A stretch of DNA of 64,000 nt from Ephydatia muelleri (GCA_013339895.1 JABACO010000012.1:1427774-1491773), one strand, 5' to 3'; shown: positions 43,133-55,554, counted from the stretch's first letter. A program made the numbers and translations. The notes: generated by a model not told the origin, from the sequence alone.

Positions 43133-44883
43133 ATGCAACGTTTACTGGCATGGCCATTGGAGGATTTCGATAAAACGGATGAGATAGTGACCCAGCTGTA
43201 TCTCATCATCGACGAAGTTGAAGTGCTGATACCGATCCTACGGGACGAGCGATCACCTGACCTAAATACCCTTATCGAGTTGCACGCTGCCTTGTTCCAG
43301 CTACTGGCACTGTGGGAGGCAAAGTTGGCCACCCTAGATGGGTCACGTGCACATCATCATGTGAACCGCCAAGGACTTGGTCGGGTCCAGGGAGACGTCG
43401 AAAGTACATCAACGTTGAGCTGGTACGTACATACGTACGTGTATCGCGTACACATCGCTCGTGTTGCGTAAGTAGTTGAGGAGGCGTCCTGCATGCACAC
43501 TAAGCTTGAAACCTGGTAGTTTAGAGGGGAAAACAAAAACCCGGTTGCAACAGGGTTATTAATATTAATAATTACAAAAGTATGGTCGGTCAAGGTGAAT
43601 GTCCTGTCGATTAAGGACCGCTAGAACATTTAAGCAGTGCATAATTTATTAGCACGTTTAGAGATAATGTGTGGGCCGTCGTTCGCTTATTATGGCAATT
43701 GTGTTAACTCTATAAAATAACAACCGTTGAGGTTGCTTAACGCTGTAATATATATACCGTACACACGTTTATAGCTGCTGCCTTTCTCCCTCTATGTTTC
43801 AGCTTGAACTTCTGAGAGAGATGAAACTGTCCTGTGCTGACGCTCTCTTAGTGTCTCGTTCAACATTGTGGCGTCACTTAAAGGAACTGAAAGTCATGCC
43901 TACATTTTCTGACATAACAGATGCTGACCTTGATGCAGTGGTAGAAGCTATTCAACACAGCTCTCCAAGGAGCGGTGCCGTTATGGTATGGGGTGAACTG
44001 AAGAGTTATGGTGTCAGCGTATCGAGGCGACGTGTGAGAGAGTCGCTGGTACGTGTTAATCCCACTGGCGTCGAGCTACGTGCTTCTACCTCTGTAATTC
44101 GCCGTGCTTACAGCGTACCATGTTCCAATGCCCTGTGGCACATTGACGGACTTCACTGCCTTATACGATGGAGGATTGTTATCCACGGTGGCATCGACGG
44201 ATACTCAAGGCAGGTTGTCTACCTTGGTGCGTCCAACAATAACAAGAGCGAGACTGTACTTCAGCTTTTTCTGGAAGCCACCAGAGCCTATAGGTGGCCG
44301 TCTCGCGTTAGGTCGGGGAGAACATTGAAGTGGCAAGGTGCATGACCAGCACCAGAGGGCTTGGACGACACAGTCATCTCTCTGGTTCAAGTGTTCACAA
44401 CCAAAGGACAGAGAGGGGTTGTGGAGAGACACGTTTCGATGCGTTTTTCACCTTTACTACTCCCTGTTCTATGAGATGGAAACTTGCAATTCATTGTCTC
44501 CCATCAGCGAAACTGACCTGTTCTGCTTACATTATGTGTTCATTCCTCGTATCAATGCGCAGTTGAAAACATTTGCACAGGCCTGGAACAACCACCCCAT
44601 GTGTACTGGACAGGGATTGTCCCCTATGCAAATGTGGATGAGGGGCTTGATTGTTTCCCACATTCAAGAGCCTGTATCAGACGACTACAGGGTTGACGAA
44701 GGACACAGTGCTAATCCTTTTGACAAGTGATCGGTCAGTGTTCCAGCCGTTCCCAATCAGTTAAACCACGACCAACTGCAGTACCTCGCTCTACAGCATG
44801 ATCCTTTGAAACCTAGCAGCTACCACAGTTTTGACCTCTACTTGGCTGTCACAGAAGAAGTTGAATGGATGATCTCAATTTGA
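43133..44883 (+). pseudogene. Integrase-core transposase gene, degraded, left arm
   Basis: Exon 1 (from 43133) reads MQRLLAWPLEDFDKTDEIV and LIELHAALFQLLALWEAKL. Exon 2 starts at 43803 after TTTCAG with a helix-turn-helix-like region (LSCADALLVSRSTLWRHLKE), then a DDE integrase core: LWHIDGLHCLIRW (Asp codon 44145-44147), GGIDGYSRQVVYL. The motif expected as VRSDxGGEN reads VRSG and the frame is lost near 44322, so the second catalytic Asp is gone. A second frameshift follows NQRTER near 44414 at the catalytic Glu. LWRDTFRCVFHLYYSLFYE and WNNHPM continue to an in-frame TGA (44728-44730), and the tail DPLKPSSYHSFDLY runs to 44883. As I recall, this integrase family is widespread in fish and marine invertebrates. 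All breaks are shared with the right arm. Confidence 0.8.
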
Positions 44884-45145
44884 GCAAACAGCATGTTTAT
44901 GTGTTGCATTCCGAAACTAGATGAGATCAGATTAATAATTTGCTTCTTAAATATGAGCACAGTTATTGCATAAAATACACATTGCAACTTTAACAAATAC
45001 AATAATGTCCTCACTCCTAAAACGTGTACAATCCCAATGAAGATGTATTGAAATACTTTCCATATTTAACTCATCACAGGTACAATTCAAATTCAAGAAA
45101 AAACATTGTTTCATGCTGGTCCAAGTATTGGTGTGGCTTCTTGGC

Positions 45146-46916
45146 TCAAGTAGTGCCAAATCCTTGTCCACAACAAATTGCGCAGTCTATTTTGTGCTGA
45201 ACAGTTGTTATGTCAGTCAATGAGACCGGTAGATACAATGTGGGTCCACATGTTGAGGAATGTGGCAGCCGATCGTCACAATCTTGGTCAAAACAAATTT
45301 CTGGCCGATTTTGAAGTCCAGCAGGAGGAATCTCTGAGGCACCTAATACAAATAACAACAACTTGCTAAGATCAATCCACACTGAACTGTCGTCAATTGT
45401 GGCCAATCGTCCATCTGCATAAAGATTTGTTTGGGGTAAAAGAAAAACAGCATTCACATTTCAGTGGTTGCTGTACCTTTCATGTTCAAGACGTACTCTG
45501 ACCACGCCACAATAACTGCTTCCTCAATTCCCCGTGCAGTGGTACCAGACTGTGACCAGTTAATTTCAAACAGTGTTAACATAGCCTGTGCTGTTAACTC
45601 AGTTGCACGTTGAGCAAACAGTGATTTAATGGTGACTGCATGTTTCTTCATAAAATTTAAGTCTCCAAACCGCTCTGAAATTGATCCAATTCTGCTTTTG
45701 AGGAATAGATGATGAAATGCTTAGCTAAATCCACTGCAATTTTATTCTTATCATCAATTTGAAAGGTTGATGAAGGTGGAGCAACCCCGACATCAAACCG
45801 ATAGATGCAAGAGGCATTTTAAAAATACACAAGAGCATCTCAATGTATCAAAATATATATAATTCAATTAGCATCTTGAAAATCGTATCCAACCGGACTT
45901 TATGCATACCTTCTTAGCTTTATCCTTATAATCTTCACTGGGTATTTCATTGAGTATCTTTGTATCCATGGTCTGATCCAAAAAATAAGACAATACAGCT
46001 TGGGAGAGAAAGTGTGGAAGAGACCCTCCGCATATCAGAGCAAGTGCAACACACACACCAAAAGTATGGAATTCATTATGATTCAACGCATATGTATTGT
46101 GAGTTAGAATTCTGCAATTATCCGGCCAAGTGAAAAGAAAACCATTAAACTGTAAATTCTTCCAAAGCAATTCAAAGTATTCACGAACAGGACCACCGCT
46201 GTCAATAGCTTCCTCCCCATCAAACTTAACAGCATTGCACATAAACCCTTCTTGACTGAAAGCCGTTTTGGTGTCACTCCAAATATGCTTACGCCAAATT
46301 TTTAGTGTCTGCCGACCTCCAGTAGAATTCAGATGTGCAATGGCGTGATCACGCAATAACTGTTCAAACGTGTTCGAACTCATTTGACTAATAAAAAAGA
46401 AAAACAATACTTTTGCAATGCATATAAATTGTAACAGACTGCTTAAAATACAATAATCAAAACAAGTACGTACCCAAATTGTATGCTGTCATCAGTTCCA
46501 TCATTGGTGCAGTGCTCGTCACTACTGTCACAAGGTTTATGTATATGTACTGTAATGCAACACAATAATTGTCATGCATGTAACATACTTTAGTTAACTT
46601 ACTCGTAGCTGGATTGACACACAGATGATGCTTTGGAACTGGAAGGTACACAAGAAGAGGTTTAAACAATTCGCAATGACACTGATGACCTTGCAGTTGA
46701 TGGGGAATGATCAGAGCCAAGAAAACGTGATGTGTTAGAATTCAAACGTGGTTGACATAACACACTGATGGAAAACTTCAAGACATTTAGAAAGTAGGAG
46801 TGAAGGGTACGGAAGCCATAAATGCTTTCATGAATCAACAACTGTTTCAGTTGTGGGAAGAGTGACAAACAATCACAATTGATGCTCAAGATGCAAATGG
46901 AAAAAGAAGGAATCAT
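45146..46916 (-). pseudogene. HECT-domain E3 ubiquitin ligase gene, left arm
   Basis: Mirror of the right-arm gene at 51544-53314. HECT N-lobe: VKFDGEEAIDSGGPVREYFE and FGVCVALALICGGSLPHF. C-lobe: FVLGASEIPPAGLQNRPEI and LPHSSTCGPTLYLP with the active-site Cys at 45250-45248. HECT ligases accept ubiquitin on this Cys and pass it to a substrate. A one-base shift in the linker between lobes (GLET then NFMKKHAV) is present in both arms. It lies tail-to-tail with the integrase gene, whose reading ends at 44883. Its 5' region is lost at the palindrome boundary (46986), and it has the 20 bp deletion. The full exon description is given for the right copy. Confidence 0.8.
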
Positions 46917-46986
46917 TCTGCAGTATTGTACCGTAAGCAGTCAGGAAGACTTAGACCTGGTCTTGTCACCAAGTTAATGCACATCA

Positions 46987-48618
46987 TCTTGCAGAGTGAA
47001 TAATAGGACAAAGTGTCCTAACATGTTGAGAATGGTCGAATATCATTACAACTTGACAGGACATCCATTATTCATGTTTGAAACAACAAATTGCAAAACA
47101 CCTTGCATGCACATTAGACTATACAAGAGTCCTAGTCATTTAAGTTAAAGGTAAAGACAGGTTGTGATACCTCCTCATCGTCTGAAGCATCGATCAGATG
47201 AGATTCAAACCTATCTCTGTAGTGAATGCAAATCTTGCCGTGTTTATTAGAACATTTATAATCTATATGACTGATCCCAAACATTTTTTTCTATGTTATA
47301 GTTTAGTTGAAGAAGAAGTATTTGTGCATTAACCACACCATGATATGACAAGAACACAGAAACAGGACAGTTACTGTAAGTAAGTATGCACTTAGTCTAT
47401 GAATCTGCCACTTATGAAATAAGTTGGAGAGTTGCAATTACTTCTGGCTAACTGCTCTTGTTGTACTAAGTAGCGTTGAGCAGTGTTTTTTTTTTGTAGT
47501 TGATATAATTGAATTGCGAAATGTAATGGTGTTGTTGCCTGGACAATAATTATATGCATGTAGCTTAAGTATTACATTTTGAAATATGATTTTTTTAAAT
47601 TACCTTCAATGCTTGATTTCACACAATTGTGAGTATGCCTGCCTCTTTACCAAAGGTAACATCAAGCTTGCTTATCTCTTCACAAAGTTAATATGTCTCA
47701 ATGAAGCATGCACATATTCTGAATAAGAAATGTGAACCAAAATTGAAGAACACAACTTCAAGCCGGTTTCTTTGCATCTATTTAATACCGGTTCCCTGAT
47801 AATTGAGTACTTTTTATGCCTATTTTGTTGAACACAGATTTTGGGCAATTCGTCAGAATAGCTATGTTTCTAAAAAATAGATATTTTCTGTACAGTTCAA
47901 CTCTACACAACGATTAGTGCTATTAATAGTTTTGAACGGGCTTCCATTCTGATACTGCATCAGTCAGAATTCGTGAGGGTAAGAGTGTCCCGAACAAAAA
48001 ATACACTTTTTTCTAGTGTGTATTATTGGCTCAAAAAGGTATATTAGATGGACTTCGTACAAATTCTGGCACTATCTTTTCAGTGCCTCGTTCCCGGACT
48101 AAAATATTGGTAGCATCAGGCTTATCGTACACACACGTGCGAAAAAGTTACATAGTACACAAACAAACAAAATCATTGCAAAGTGGTAGCCATATGTTCT
48201 TGAATGTGCATGATGAACTCGGGCCTGTTCCCAGTATTCTTGTTGAGGTTGTTGGTGTGGTCTCTCAACATGATGCTACCTTTTCTAGAAGATCTCTAGT
48301 TCAATGTTGGCATTCTTGTTTAGTAGCTAATGCTTCACAGAACAAAACAGCTCGGCAATCCAGCTTATGACAACCCTCTTTCAACAGAACAATAATCTCA
48401 ACAACAAAAACCCATGGATATATAAAGACATACTAATAAGCTTTATGATATCTGTATCACACCTGAGACAGGTATAGAAGGAAAGAAAAGGTTGATGAAT
48501 GACATTATTGAATGTCTTAGCTGTCTTCAAATCCTCCCCAGCTTTGATAAATCTGCTGTGATTATAGCATAGTGATGCAATTGTTTATACCATAAAGATT
48601 TGATCTCATCATGCATCA
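46987..48618. other. Palindrome 2 spacer, left part, no firm gene
   Basis: Single-copy, AT-rich. One 114-codon frame at 48026-48370 (contains SVPRSRTKILVASGLSYTHV) has no feature I recognise. Confidence 0.5.
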
Positions 48619-49791
48619 CAGGGGCGGATCCACGATTTCGGGAAGGGAGGGTCTAAATATCATATTCACAATGGGGGAGGGTACGGGAGGGCGTGCTCCT
48701 CCCTTAGGGGATCTGGTCCGTTTTTTTACTTTTCCATTTATTTACATGTAGCATGAAAATGAATGTACTTTTGACAGTGATACTGTTCTAAAATGACTTA
48801 GTATTGACGGCATCAAGTATCACCTTTGGGCGCGCTATTCTGAAAAAGGGTTAATGAACAAAAGCCTGCGTGGATTACGACGAGAAAACCCTTCAACCAC
48901 CGCCAGATTTACATCTCTATTAATCAGCATCAATGCCAAACCGTTTAATCTGTCGTTACCCATAGTGCTTCGAAGTGATATCGTCAGGAGTTTTAGTATA
49001 GCATGCTAGTTGTCCTTTCACACTCACAACTAGTTACTGGCAGAGTAGTCAATATGACAAGGATTACAAATGTTTGGAAAGTAATCCTTGTCAGCAAACC
49101 TTAGCGCCTTTGTAAGCTATTTTGCTTTGACAGTTTCATTCTCCATTTCGTTTGCCATAAATCCAGCTCAGTATGTAATGCCTTAGCTGATGGAAGGTCA
49201 TCCTTAAATAGCTGTAAAACCTCTTTGAAATGACTTGAATTACGCTGAACACAGGAACTGAACAATTCAGGAGATAGAATTTGTGCTAACTCACCAACAA
49301 TGCCTGCTGCTGCTGCTTCTTCAAAACGATTGACAAGCTCAGTATTAAATGGTCCAGCATAGGAATAGTTAATGTTAGTCGGTAATACTGGCTAGCATTA
49401 ACTGCAGGTGTATTTGACCAATGGAGTTCGTAGCTTGACAAGTCTCTTCAATTACAACACTGTGAGCCAGTGCAACTGCATCTGAACAGTACCTGAAGCC
49501 TCACCGTGAACAACAGCTGATCTAAATGACATACAAATACACATGTGTATAGAGCGTTTAATTTTATATGCTTGGCAGACAGAATTTTAGTTTACTTAGA
49601 TCTACCTGTTTCCTGAGAAAAAGGATCTGAGATTCATTGCATTGATACGCTTACATCCTGTAGTACACTTCATTTCGCGGTTAGATAACTAATTTCATTA
49701 ATCACGCATGTACTTAATTTCATTACTTGGGGCCAAAGGTGGGTCTTTAGACCCCCCCCCCCCCCCCCCCCCCCCCGTAAATCAGCCCCTG
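48619..49791 (-). mobile_element. hAT element with partial transposase and 5 bp TSD
   Basis: Ends CAGGGGCGGATCCACG and, inverted, CAGGGGCTGATTTACG. CATCA flanks both sides (48614-48618 and 49792-49796). On the minus strand, about 49311-48850, coding remnants read EEAAAGIVGELAQILSPELF, FKEVLQLFKDDLPSAKALHT, ELDLWQTKW and later STMGNDRLNGLALMLINRDV, the hAT C-terminal dimerisation signature. A 25-C run (49752-49776) lies beside the right end. Internally deleted, non-autonomous. Confidence 0.85.
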
Positions 49792-49869
49792 CATCATAAC
49801 ACACCGCAAAAATCATGACCTATGCATTAACATGCACATAATCATGATGCTAATATGATGAAAACAGAA

Positions 49870-50400
49870 TCTTTTTACCACTTGTGCCAGACATTCCTTG
49901 TATTTCACAAAGAACTTAAAATTGTCACACAAGAAGAACTGCCTCTGAAACATATAAATTAATAAATCTTGTGCAAAATAAAATGTTGTATTCCCAATTT
50001 CACCTCCAACTTGTAACTTCAATGCCTGCTACTTGTTGAGATCTTCAGATTGACATGAGTCCTGACCAGAAAATAGTGCTACAATACATGTAATCTCAAC
50101 AGAATTGGGTGTAGCAACAGTCAAATGCTGAAATTAAAAGTATGTCCACCGAATCTCCGCCTATTTTGATCTGCAGTTAATCAGTGAATCCATCTTAAAA
50201 GTGGTGCCAGCTTTAAAGTAATACATGTGCTTACATGAATACATTCCAGTATTTGTATCTAATCCTGCAACGTTCTGTTCTAGCCGAGTTTGAATTCTAG
50301 CCCACAATATGTACAATAAAGTTGCTGGCTTAACACCTTCTACATAACAAGGAGTCTCTGCATCCATAAAATCACTTGCTCTTCTTAGTCACATTTTCTG
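49870..50400 (-). other. Possible exons of an unidentified gene in the spacer
   Basis: Minus strand, about 50400-50245: DAETPCYVEGVKPATLLYIL followed by WARIQTRLEQNVAGLDTNTG, before a GTAAGC donor. About 49950-49880: an AG-bounded segment RQFFLCDNFKFFVKYKECLA before GTAAAA. They look coding but I do not recognise them. The hAT element just to the left may have split the gene. Confidence 0.35.
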
Positions 50401-50544
50401 GTCACTAGCTAATTGAATGACCCATGCTCTTACCATCTGTCAGAGATTAATGCTATCCCATATCAAAGATTCAATACAACCATATATCTTCTCATCACTC
50501 TAATTTTGTTCCAATGAATTGTTCGTTCCTACATTGTCATCCAC

Positions 50545-51415
50545 TTTTTAGTGTCTAATTCATCTAACATTCTGGAGCTTTCATTGAGACTGCAAGATCC
50601 TATTGCGACATATGAACAGCAGCATCACATATGTGTACCTTGGCTAAGCACTGAACTTGTCTTTTCAGTTTTTGCAGATACAGTACTTGATCCCACAAGT
50701 GGGGTAATCAGTTTTGAAAGTACAAGTGACTATACATTTGCAGATAGAAAATATGGAATTCCTCTCTAGAACATATACCATTCTGGATGAGTCCTATAAC
50801 CATTACATCCTTATCAGGACTCATAAAAAGTGAACACCTAATTATATTTGTTCACTACTTAAAGTTGTTCATTTATAGGCTGAAGATGATTTTCTTCAAT
50901 GGCACTTTCTACTGGCAAGTAACCAGCACTACCCAAAGGGTAGCTTCAAGGTTCTTGAGCAGTTTGTATCGACCACACTGATTTTCTTAGACCATCATGT
51001 ACCAAGTTATTGCCTTACTGTTAAATTTCGTTCACAACAGCAGAGACAGGAAGTGTTCTACATGTGTTCAACCATGAGCAACACTACTGGAAGCATATAA
51101 CAGCTCCACAGGTAATTATTTCTACTGGTCCAGCACTGTTGAGAAGCAGTAGAGTAAATGGACCACTACATTCCCCCGTGCCTGTTCTTATGACATAGCA
51201 AAAATCTCCACTGGAACTTGAATTATTCCGAAAGTACAATAAATCCTACGATAAAACTGTAGTGATTTTCAACTTCAATACTAAGGAAGATGTTAGAAGA
51301 GAAATAGTTAAAGCTTTGAAGAAAAAGGCTAGCACAGCAGTGTTTGCAAATAGAAGAATACCGGAGATCATTCTTATGATGGCAAGGTTGTGAAACAGCT
51401 TTACCAGCGTATCTA
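50545..51415 (+). other. Possible 5' exons of the right-arm HECT gene
   Basis: Plus-strand open pieces: LELSLRLQDPIATYEQQHHI (50566-50769 frame) and, near 51205-51390, SPLELELFRKYNKSYDKTVV and NTKEDVRREIVKALKKKAST. They lie upstream of the HECT exons on the same strand and only on this side of the palindrome. Joining them to HECT is inference. Confidence 0.35.
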
Positions 51416-51543
51416 TCATATGTTTTTTTGAATCAGCACTGGACTTGAGTTGTTGATGTGCATTAACTTGGTGACAAGACCAGGTCTAAGTCTTCCTGAC
51501 TGCTTACGGTACAATACTGCAGAATGATTCCTTCTTTTTCCAT

Positions 51544-53314
51544 TTGCATCTTGAGCATCAATTGTGATTGTTTGTCACTCTTCCCACAACTGAAACAGTT
51601 GTTGATTCCTGACAGCACTGTGTGCCCCATGAAAGCATTTATGGCTTCCGTACCCTTCACTCCTACTTTCTAAATGTCTTGAAGTTTTCCATCAGTGTGT
51701 TATGTCAACCACGTTTGAATTCTAACACATCACGTTTTCTTGGCTCTGATCATTCCCCATCAACTGCAAGGTCATCAGTGTCATTGCGAATTGTTTAAAC
51801 CTCTTCTTGTGTACCTTCCAGTTCCAAAGCATCATCTGTGTGTCAATCCAGCTACGAGTAAGTTAACTAAAGTATGTTACATGCATGACAATTATTGTGT
51901 TGCATTACAGTACATATACATAAACCTTGTGACAGTAGTGACGAGCACTGCACCAATGATGGAACTGATGACAGCATACAATTTGGGTACGTACTTGTTT
52001 TGATTATTGTATTTTAAGCAGTCTGTTACAATTTATATGCATTGCAAAAGTATTGTTTTTCTTTTTTATTAGTCAAATGAGTTCGAACACGTTTGAACAG
52101 TTATTGCGTGATCACGCCATTGCACATCTGAATTCTACTGGAGGTCGGCAGACACTAAAAATTTGGCGTAAGCATATTTGGAGTGACACCAAAACGGCTT
52201 TCAGTCAAGAAGGGTTTATGTGCAATGCTGTTAAGTTTGATGGGGAGGAAGCTATTGACAGCGGTGGTCCTGTTCGTGAATACTTTGAATTGCTTTGGAA
52301 GAATTTACAGTTTAATGGTTTTCTTTTCACTTGGCCGGATAATTGCAGAATTCTAACTCACAATACATATGCGTTGAATCATAATGAATTCCATACTTTT
52401 GGTGTGTGTGTTGCACTTGCTCTGATATGCGGAGGGTCTCTTCCACACTTTCTCTCCCAAGCTGTATTGTCTTATTTTTTGGATCAGACCATGGATACAA
52501 AGATACTCAATGAAATACCCAGTGAAGATTATAAGGATAAAGCTAAGAAGGTATGCATAAAGTCCGGTTGGATACGATTTTCAAGATGCTAATTGAATTA
52601 TATATATTTTGATACATTGAGATGCTCTTGTGTATTTTTAAAATGCCTCTTGCATCTATCGGTTTGATGTCGGGGTTGCTCCACCTTCATCAACCTTTCA
52701 AATTGATGATAAGAATAAAATTGCAGTGGATTTAGCTAAGCATTTCATCATCTATTCCTCAAAAGCAGAATTGGATCAATTTCAGAGCGGTTTGGAGACT
52801 TAAATTTTATGAAGAAACATGCAGTCACCATTAAATCACTGTTTGCTCAACGTGCAACTGAGTTAACAGCACAGGCTATGTTAACACTGTTTGAAATTAA
52901 CTGGTCACAGTCTGGTACCACTGCACGGGGAATTGAGGAAGCAGTTATTGTGGCGTGGTCAGAGTACGTCTTGAACATGAAAGGTACAGCAACCACTGAA
53001 ATGTGAATGCTGTTTTTCTTTTACCCCAAACAAATCTTTATGCAGATGGACGATTGGCCACAATTGACGACAGTTCAGTGTGGATTGATCTTAGCAAGTT
53101 GTTGTTATTTGTATTAGGTGCCTCAGAGATTCCTCCTGCTGGACTTCAAAATCGGCCAGAAATTTGTTTTGACCAAGATTGTGACGATCGGCTGCCACAT
53201 TCCTCAACATGTGGACCCACATTGTATCTACCGGTCTCATTGACTGACATAACAACTGTTCAGCACAAAATAGACTGCGCAATTTGTTGTGGACAAGGAT
53301 TTGGCACTACTTGA
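51544..53314 (+). pseudogene. HECT-domain E3 ubiquitin ligase gene, right arm
   Basis: Exon structure readable: a Ser-rich exon (SSSKASSVCQSSYD) ending 51857 before GTAAGT; exon 51936-51986 (SDEHCTNDGTDDSIQFG) between CAG and GTACGT; exon 52073-52550 (MSSNTFEQLLRDHAIAHLNS...GEEAIDSGGPVREYFE...) to donor GTATGC; exon(s) about 52655-52983 (RFDVGVAPPSSTFQ, AELDQFQSGLET, frameshift near 52799, NFMKKHAVTIKSLFAQR) to donor GTACAG; last exon from 53046 with GASEIPPAGLQ and the catalytic Cys at 53210-53212 in LPHSSTCGP. Phases agree at the junctions I could test. A HECT with a Ser/acidic linker resembles the G2E3-like ligases that are numerous in fish and invertebrates. Only the single frameshift argues against function. 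Confidence 0.82.
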
Positions 53315-53576
53315 GCCAAGAAGCCACACCAATACTTGGACCAGCATGAAACAATGTTTTTTCTTGAATTTGAATTGTACCTGTGATGAGTTAAATATGG
53401 AAAGTATTTCAATACATCTTCATTGGGATTGTACACGTTTTAGGAGTGAGGACATTATTGTATTTGTTAAAGTTGCAATGTGTATTTTATGCAATAACTG
53501 TGCTCATATTTAAGAAGCAAATTATTAATCTGATCTCATCTAGTTTCGGAATGCAACACATAAACATGCTGTTTGC

Positions 53577-55327
53577 TCAAATTGAGATCATCCATTCAAC
53601 TTCTTCTGTGACAGCCAAGTAGAGGTCAAAACTGTGGTAGCTGCTAGGTTTCAAAGGATCATGCTGTAGAGCGAGGTACTGCAGTTGGTCGTGGTTTAAC
53701 TGATTGGGAACGGCTGGAACACTGACCGATCACTTGTCAAAAGGATTAGCACTGTGTCCTTCGTCAACCCTGTAGTCGTCTGATACAGGCTCTTGAATGT
53801 GGGAAACAATCAAGCCCCTCATCCACATTTGCATAGGGGACAATCCCTGTCCAGTACACATGGGGTGGTTGTTCCAGGCCTGTGCAAATGTTTTCAACTG
53901 CGCATTGATACGAGGAATGAACACATAATGTAAGCAGAACAGGTCAGTTTCGCTGATGGGAGACAATGAATTGCAAGTTTCCATCTCATAGAACAGGGAG
54001 TAGTAAAGGTGAAAAACGCATCGAAACGTGTCTCTCCACAACCCCTCTCTGTCCTTTGGTTGTGAACACTTGAACCAGAGAGATGACTGTGTCGTCCAAG
54101 CCCTCTGGTGCTGGTCATGCACCTTGCCACTTCAATGTTCTCCCCGACCTAACGCGAGACGGCCACCTATAGGCTCTGGTGGCTTCCAGAAAAAGCTGAA
54201 GTACAGTCTCGCTCTTGTTATTGTTGGACGCACCAAGGTAGACAACCTGCCTTGAGTATCCGTCGATGCCACCGTGGATAACAATCCTCCATCGTATAAG
54301 GCAGTGAAGTCCGTCAATGTGCCACAGGGCATTGGAACATGGTACGCTGTAAGCACGGCGAATTACAGAGGTAGAAGCACGTAGCTCGACGCCAGTGGGA
54401 TTAACACGTACCAGCGACTCTCTCACACGTCGCCTCGATACGCTGACACCATAACTCTTCAGTTCACCCCATACCATAACGGCACCGCTCCTTGGAGAGC
54501 TGTGTTGAATAGCTTCTACCACTGCATCAAGGTCAGCATCTGTTATGTCAGAAAATGTAGGCATGACTTTCAGTTCCTTTAAGTGACGCCACAATGTTGA
54601 ACGAGACACTAAGAGAGCGTCAGCACAGGACAGTTTCATCTCTCTCAGAAGTTCAAGCTGAAACATAGAGGGAGAAAGGCAGCAGCTATAAACGTGTGTA
54701 CGGTATATATATTACAGCGTTAAGCAACCTCAACGGTTGTTATTTTATAGAGTTAACACAATTGCCATAATAAGCGAACGACGGCCCACACATTATCTCT
54801 AAACGTGCTAATAAATTATGCACTGCTTAAATGTTCTAGCGGTCCTTAATCGACAGGACATTCACCTTGACCGACCATACTTTTGTAATTATTAATATTA
54901 ATAACCCTGTTGCAACCGGGTTTTTGTTTTCCCCTCTAAACTACCAGGTTTCAAGCTTAGTGTGCATGCAGGACGCCTCCTCAACTACTTACGCAACACG
55001 AGCGATGTGTACGCGATACACGTACGTATGTACGTACCAGCTCAACGTTGATGTACTTTCGACGTCTCCCTGGACCCGACCAAGTCCTTGGCGGTTCACA
55101 TGATGATGTGCACGTGACCCATCTAGGGTGGCCAACTTTGCCTCCCACAGTGCCAGTAGCTGGAACAAGGCAGCGTGCAACTCGATAAGGGTATTTAGGT
55201 CAGGTGATCGCTCGTCCCGTAGGATCGGTATCAGCACTTCAACTTCGTCGATGATGAGATACAGCTGGGTCACTATCTCATCCGTTTTATCGAAATCCTC
55301 CAATGGCCATGCCAGTAAACGTTGCAT
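53577..55327 (-). pseudogene. Integrase-core transposase gene, degraded, right arm
   Basis: Exact mirror of 43133-44883 with the same loss of the second catalytic Asp, the same frameshift at NQRTER and the same in-frame stop (53732-53730). No independent change was noticed, which contrasts with the diverged flanks. Confidence 0.8.
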
Positions 55328-55414
55328 AGTTGTACGGTCTCGCCTAGTCTTTCAAAAGTCCACAAGTGCAGGTCGTAGAACGGAACCAGATCCTTCGTAC
55401 TCGTACTCATGGTA

Positions 55415-55554
55415 ATTTGCATAAACGCATGACGTGAGTGCATGAAGCTTCGCGCGCGTGTATGCAAATTAGATTTGCATACACGCGCGCGCGGTGGTTT
55501 GTACATCGATGAAGCTTCGCGCGCGTGTATGCAAATTAGAAATCTAATTTGCAT
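55415..55554. promoter_or_regulatory. Five ATGCAAAT octamers, right
   Basis: Mirror of 42906-43045, at the corresponding distance upstream of the right-arm integrase gene. Confidence 0.7.

Larger units (their letters stand above)
42407..46986. repeat. Left arm of palindrome 2
   Basis: Inverted copy of 51454-55945. For every matched open frame from 43133 to 46720 the paired coordinates sum to 98460, so there is no indel over 3.6 kb, and the predicted proteins are the same. The inner end carries a 20 bp deletion relative to the right arm (junction 46831/46832) and homology stops after GCACATCA at 46986. Outside the microsatellite (42407-42630) the match to 55735-55945 is clearly weaker. Confidence 0.95.

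Noticed and set aside
42570..43187. His/Thr- or Cys/Val-rich open frames on both strands, also at 55273-55776
   Set aside because: They arise only from CA/TG microsatellite sequence.
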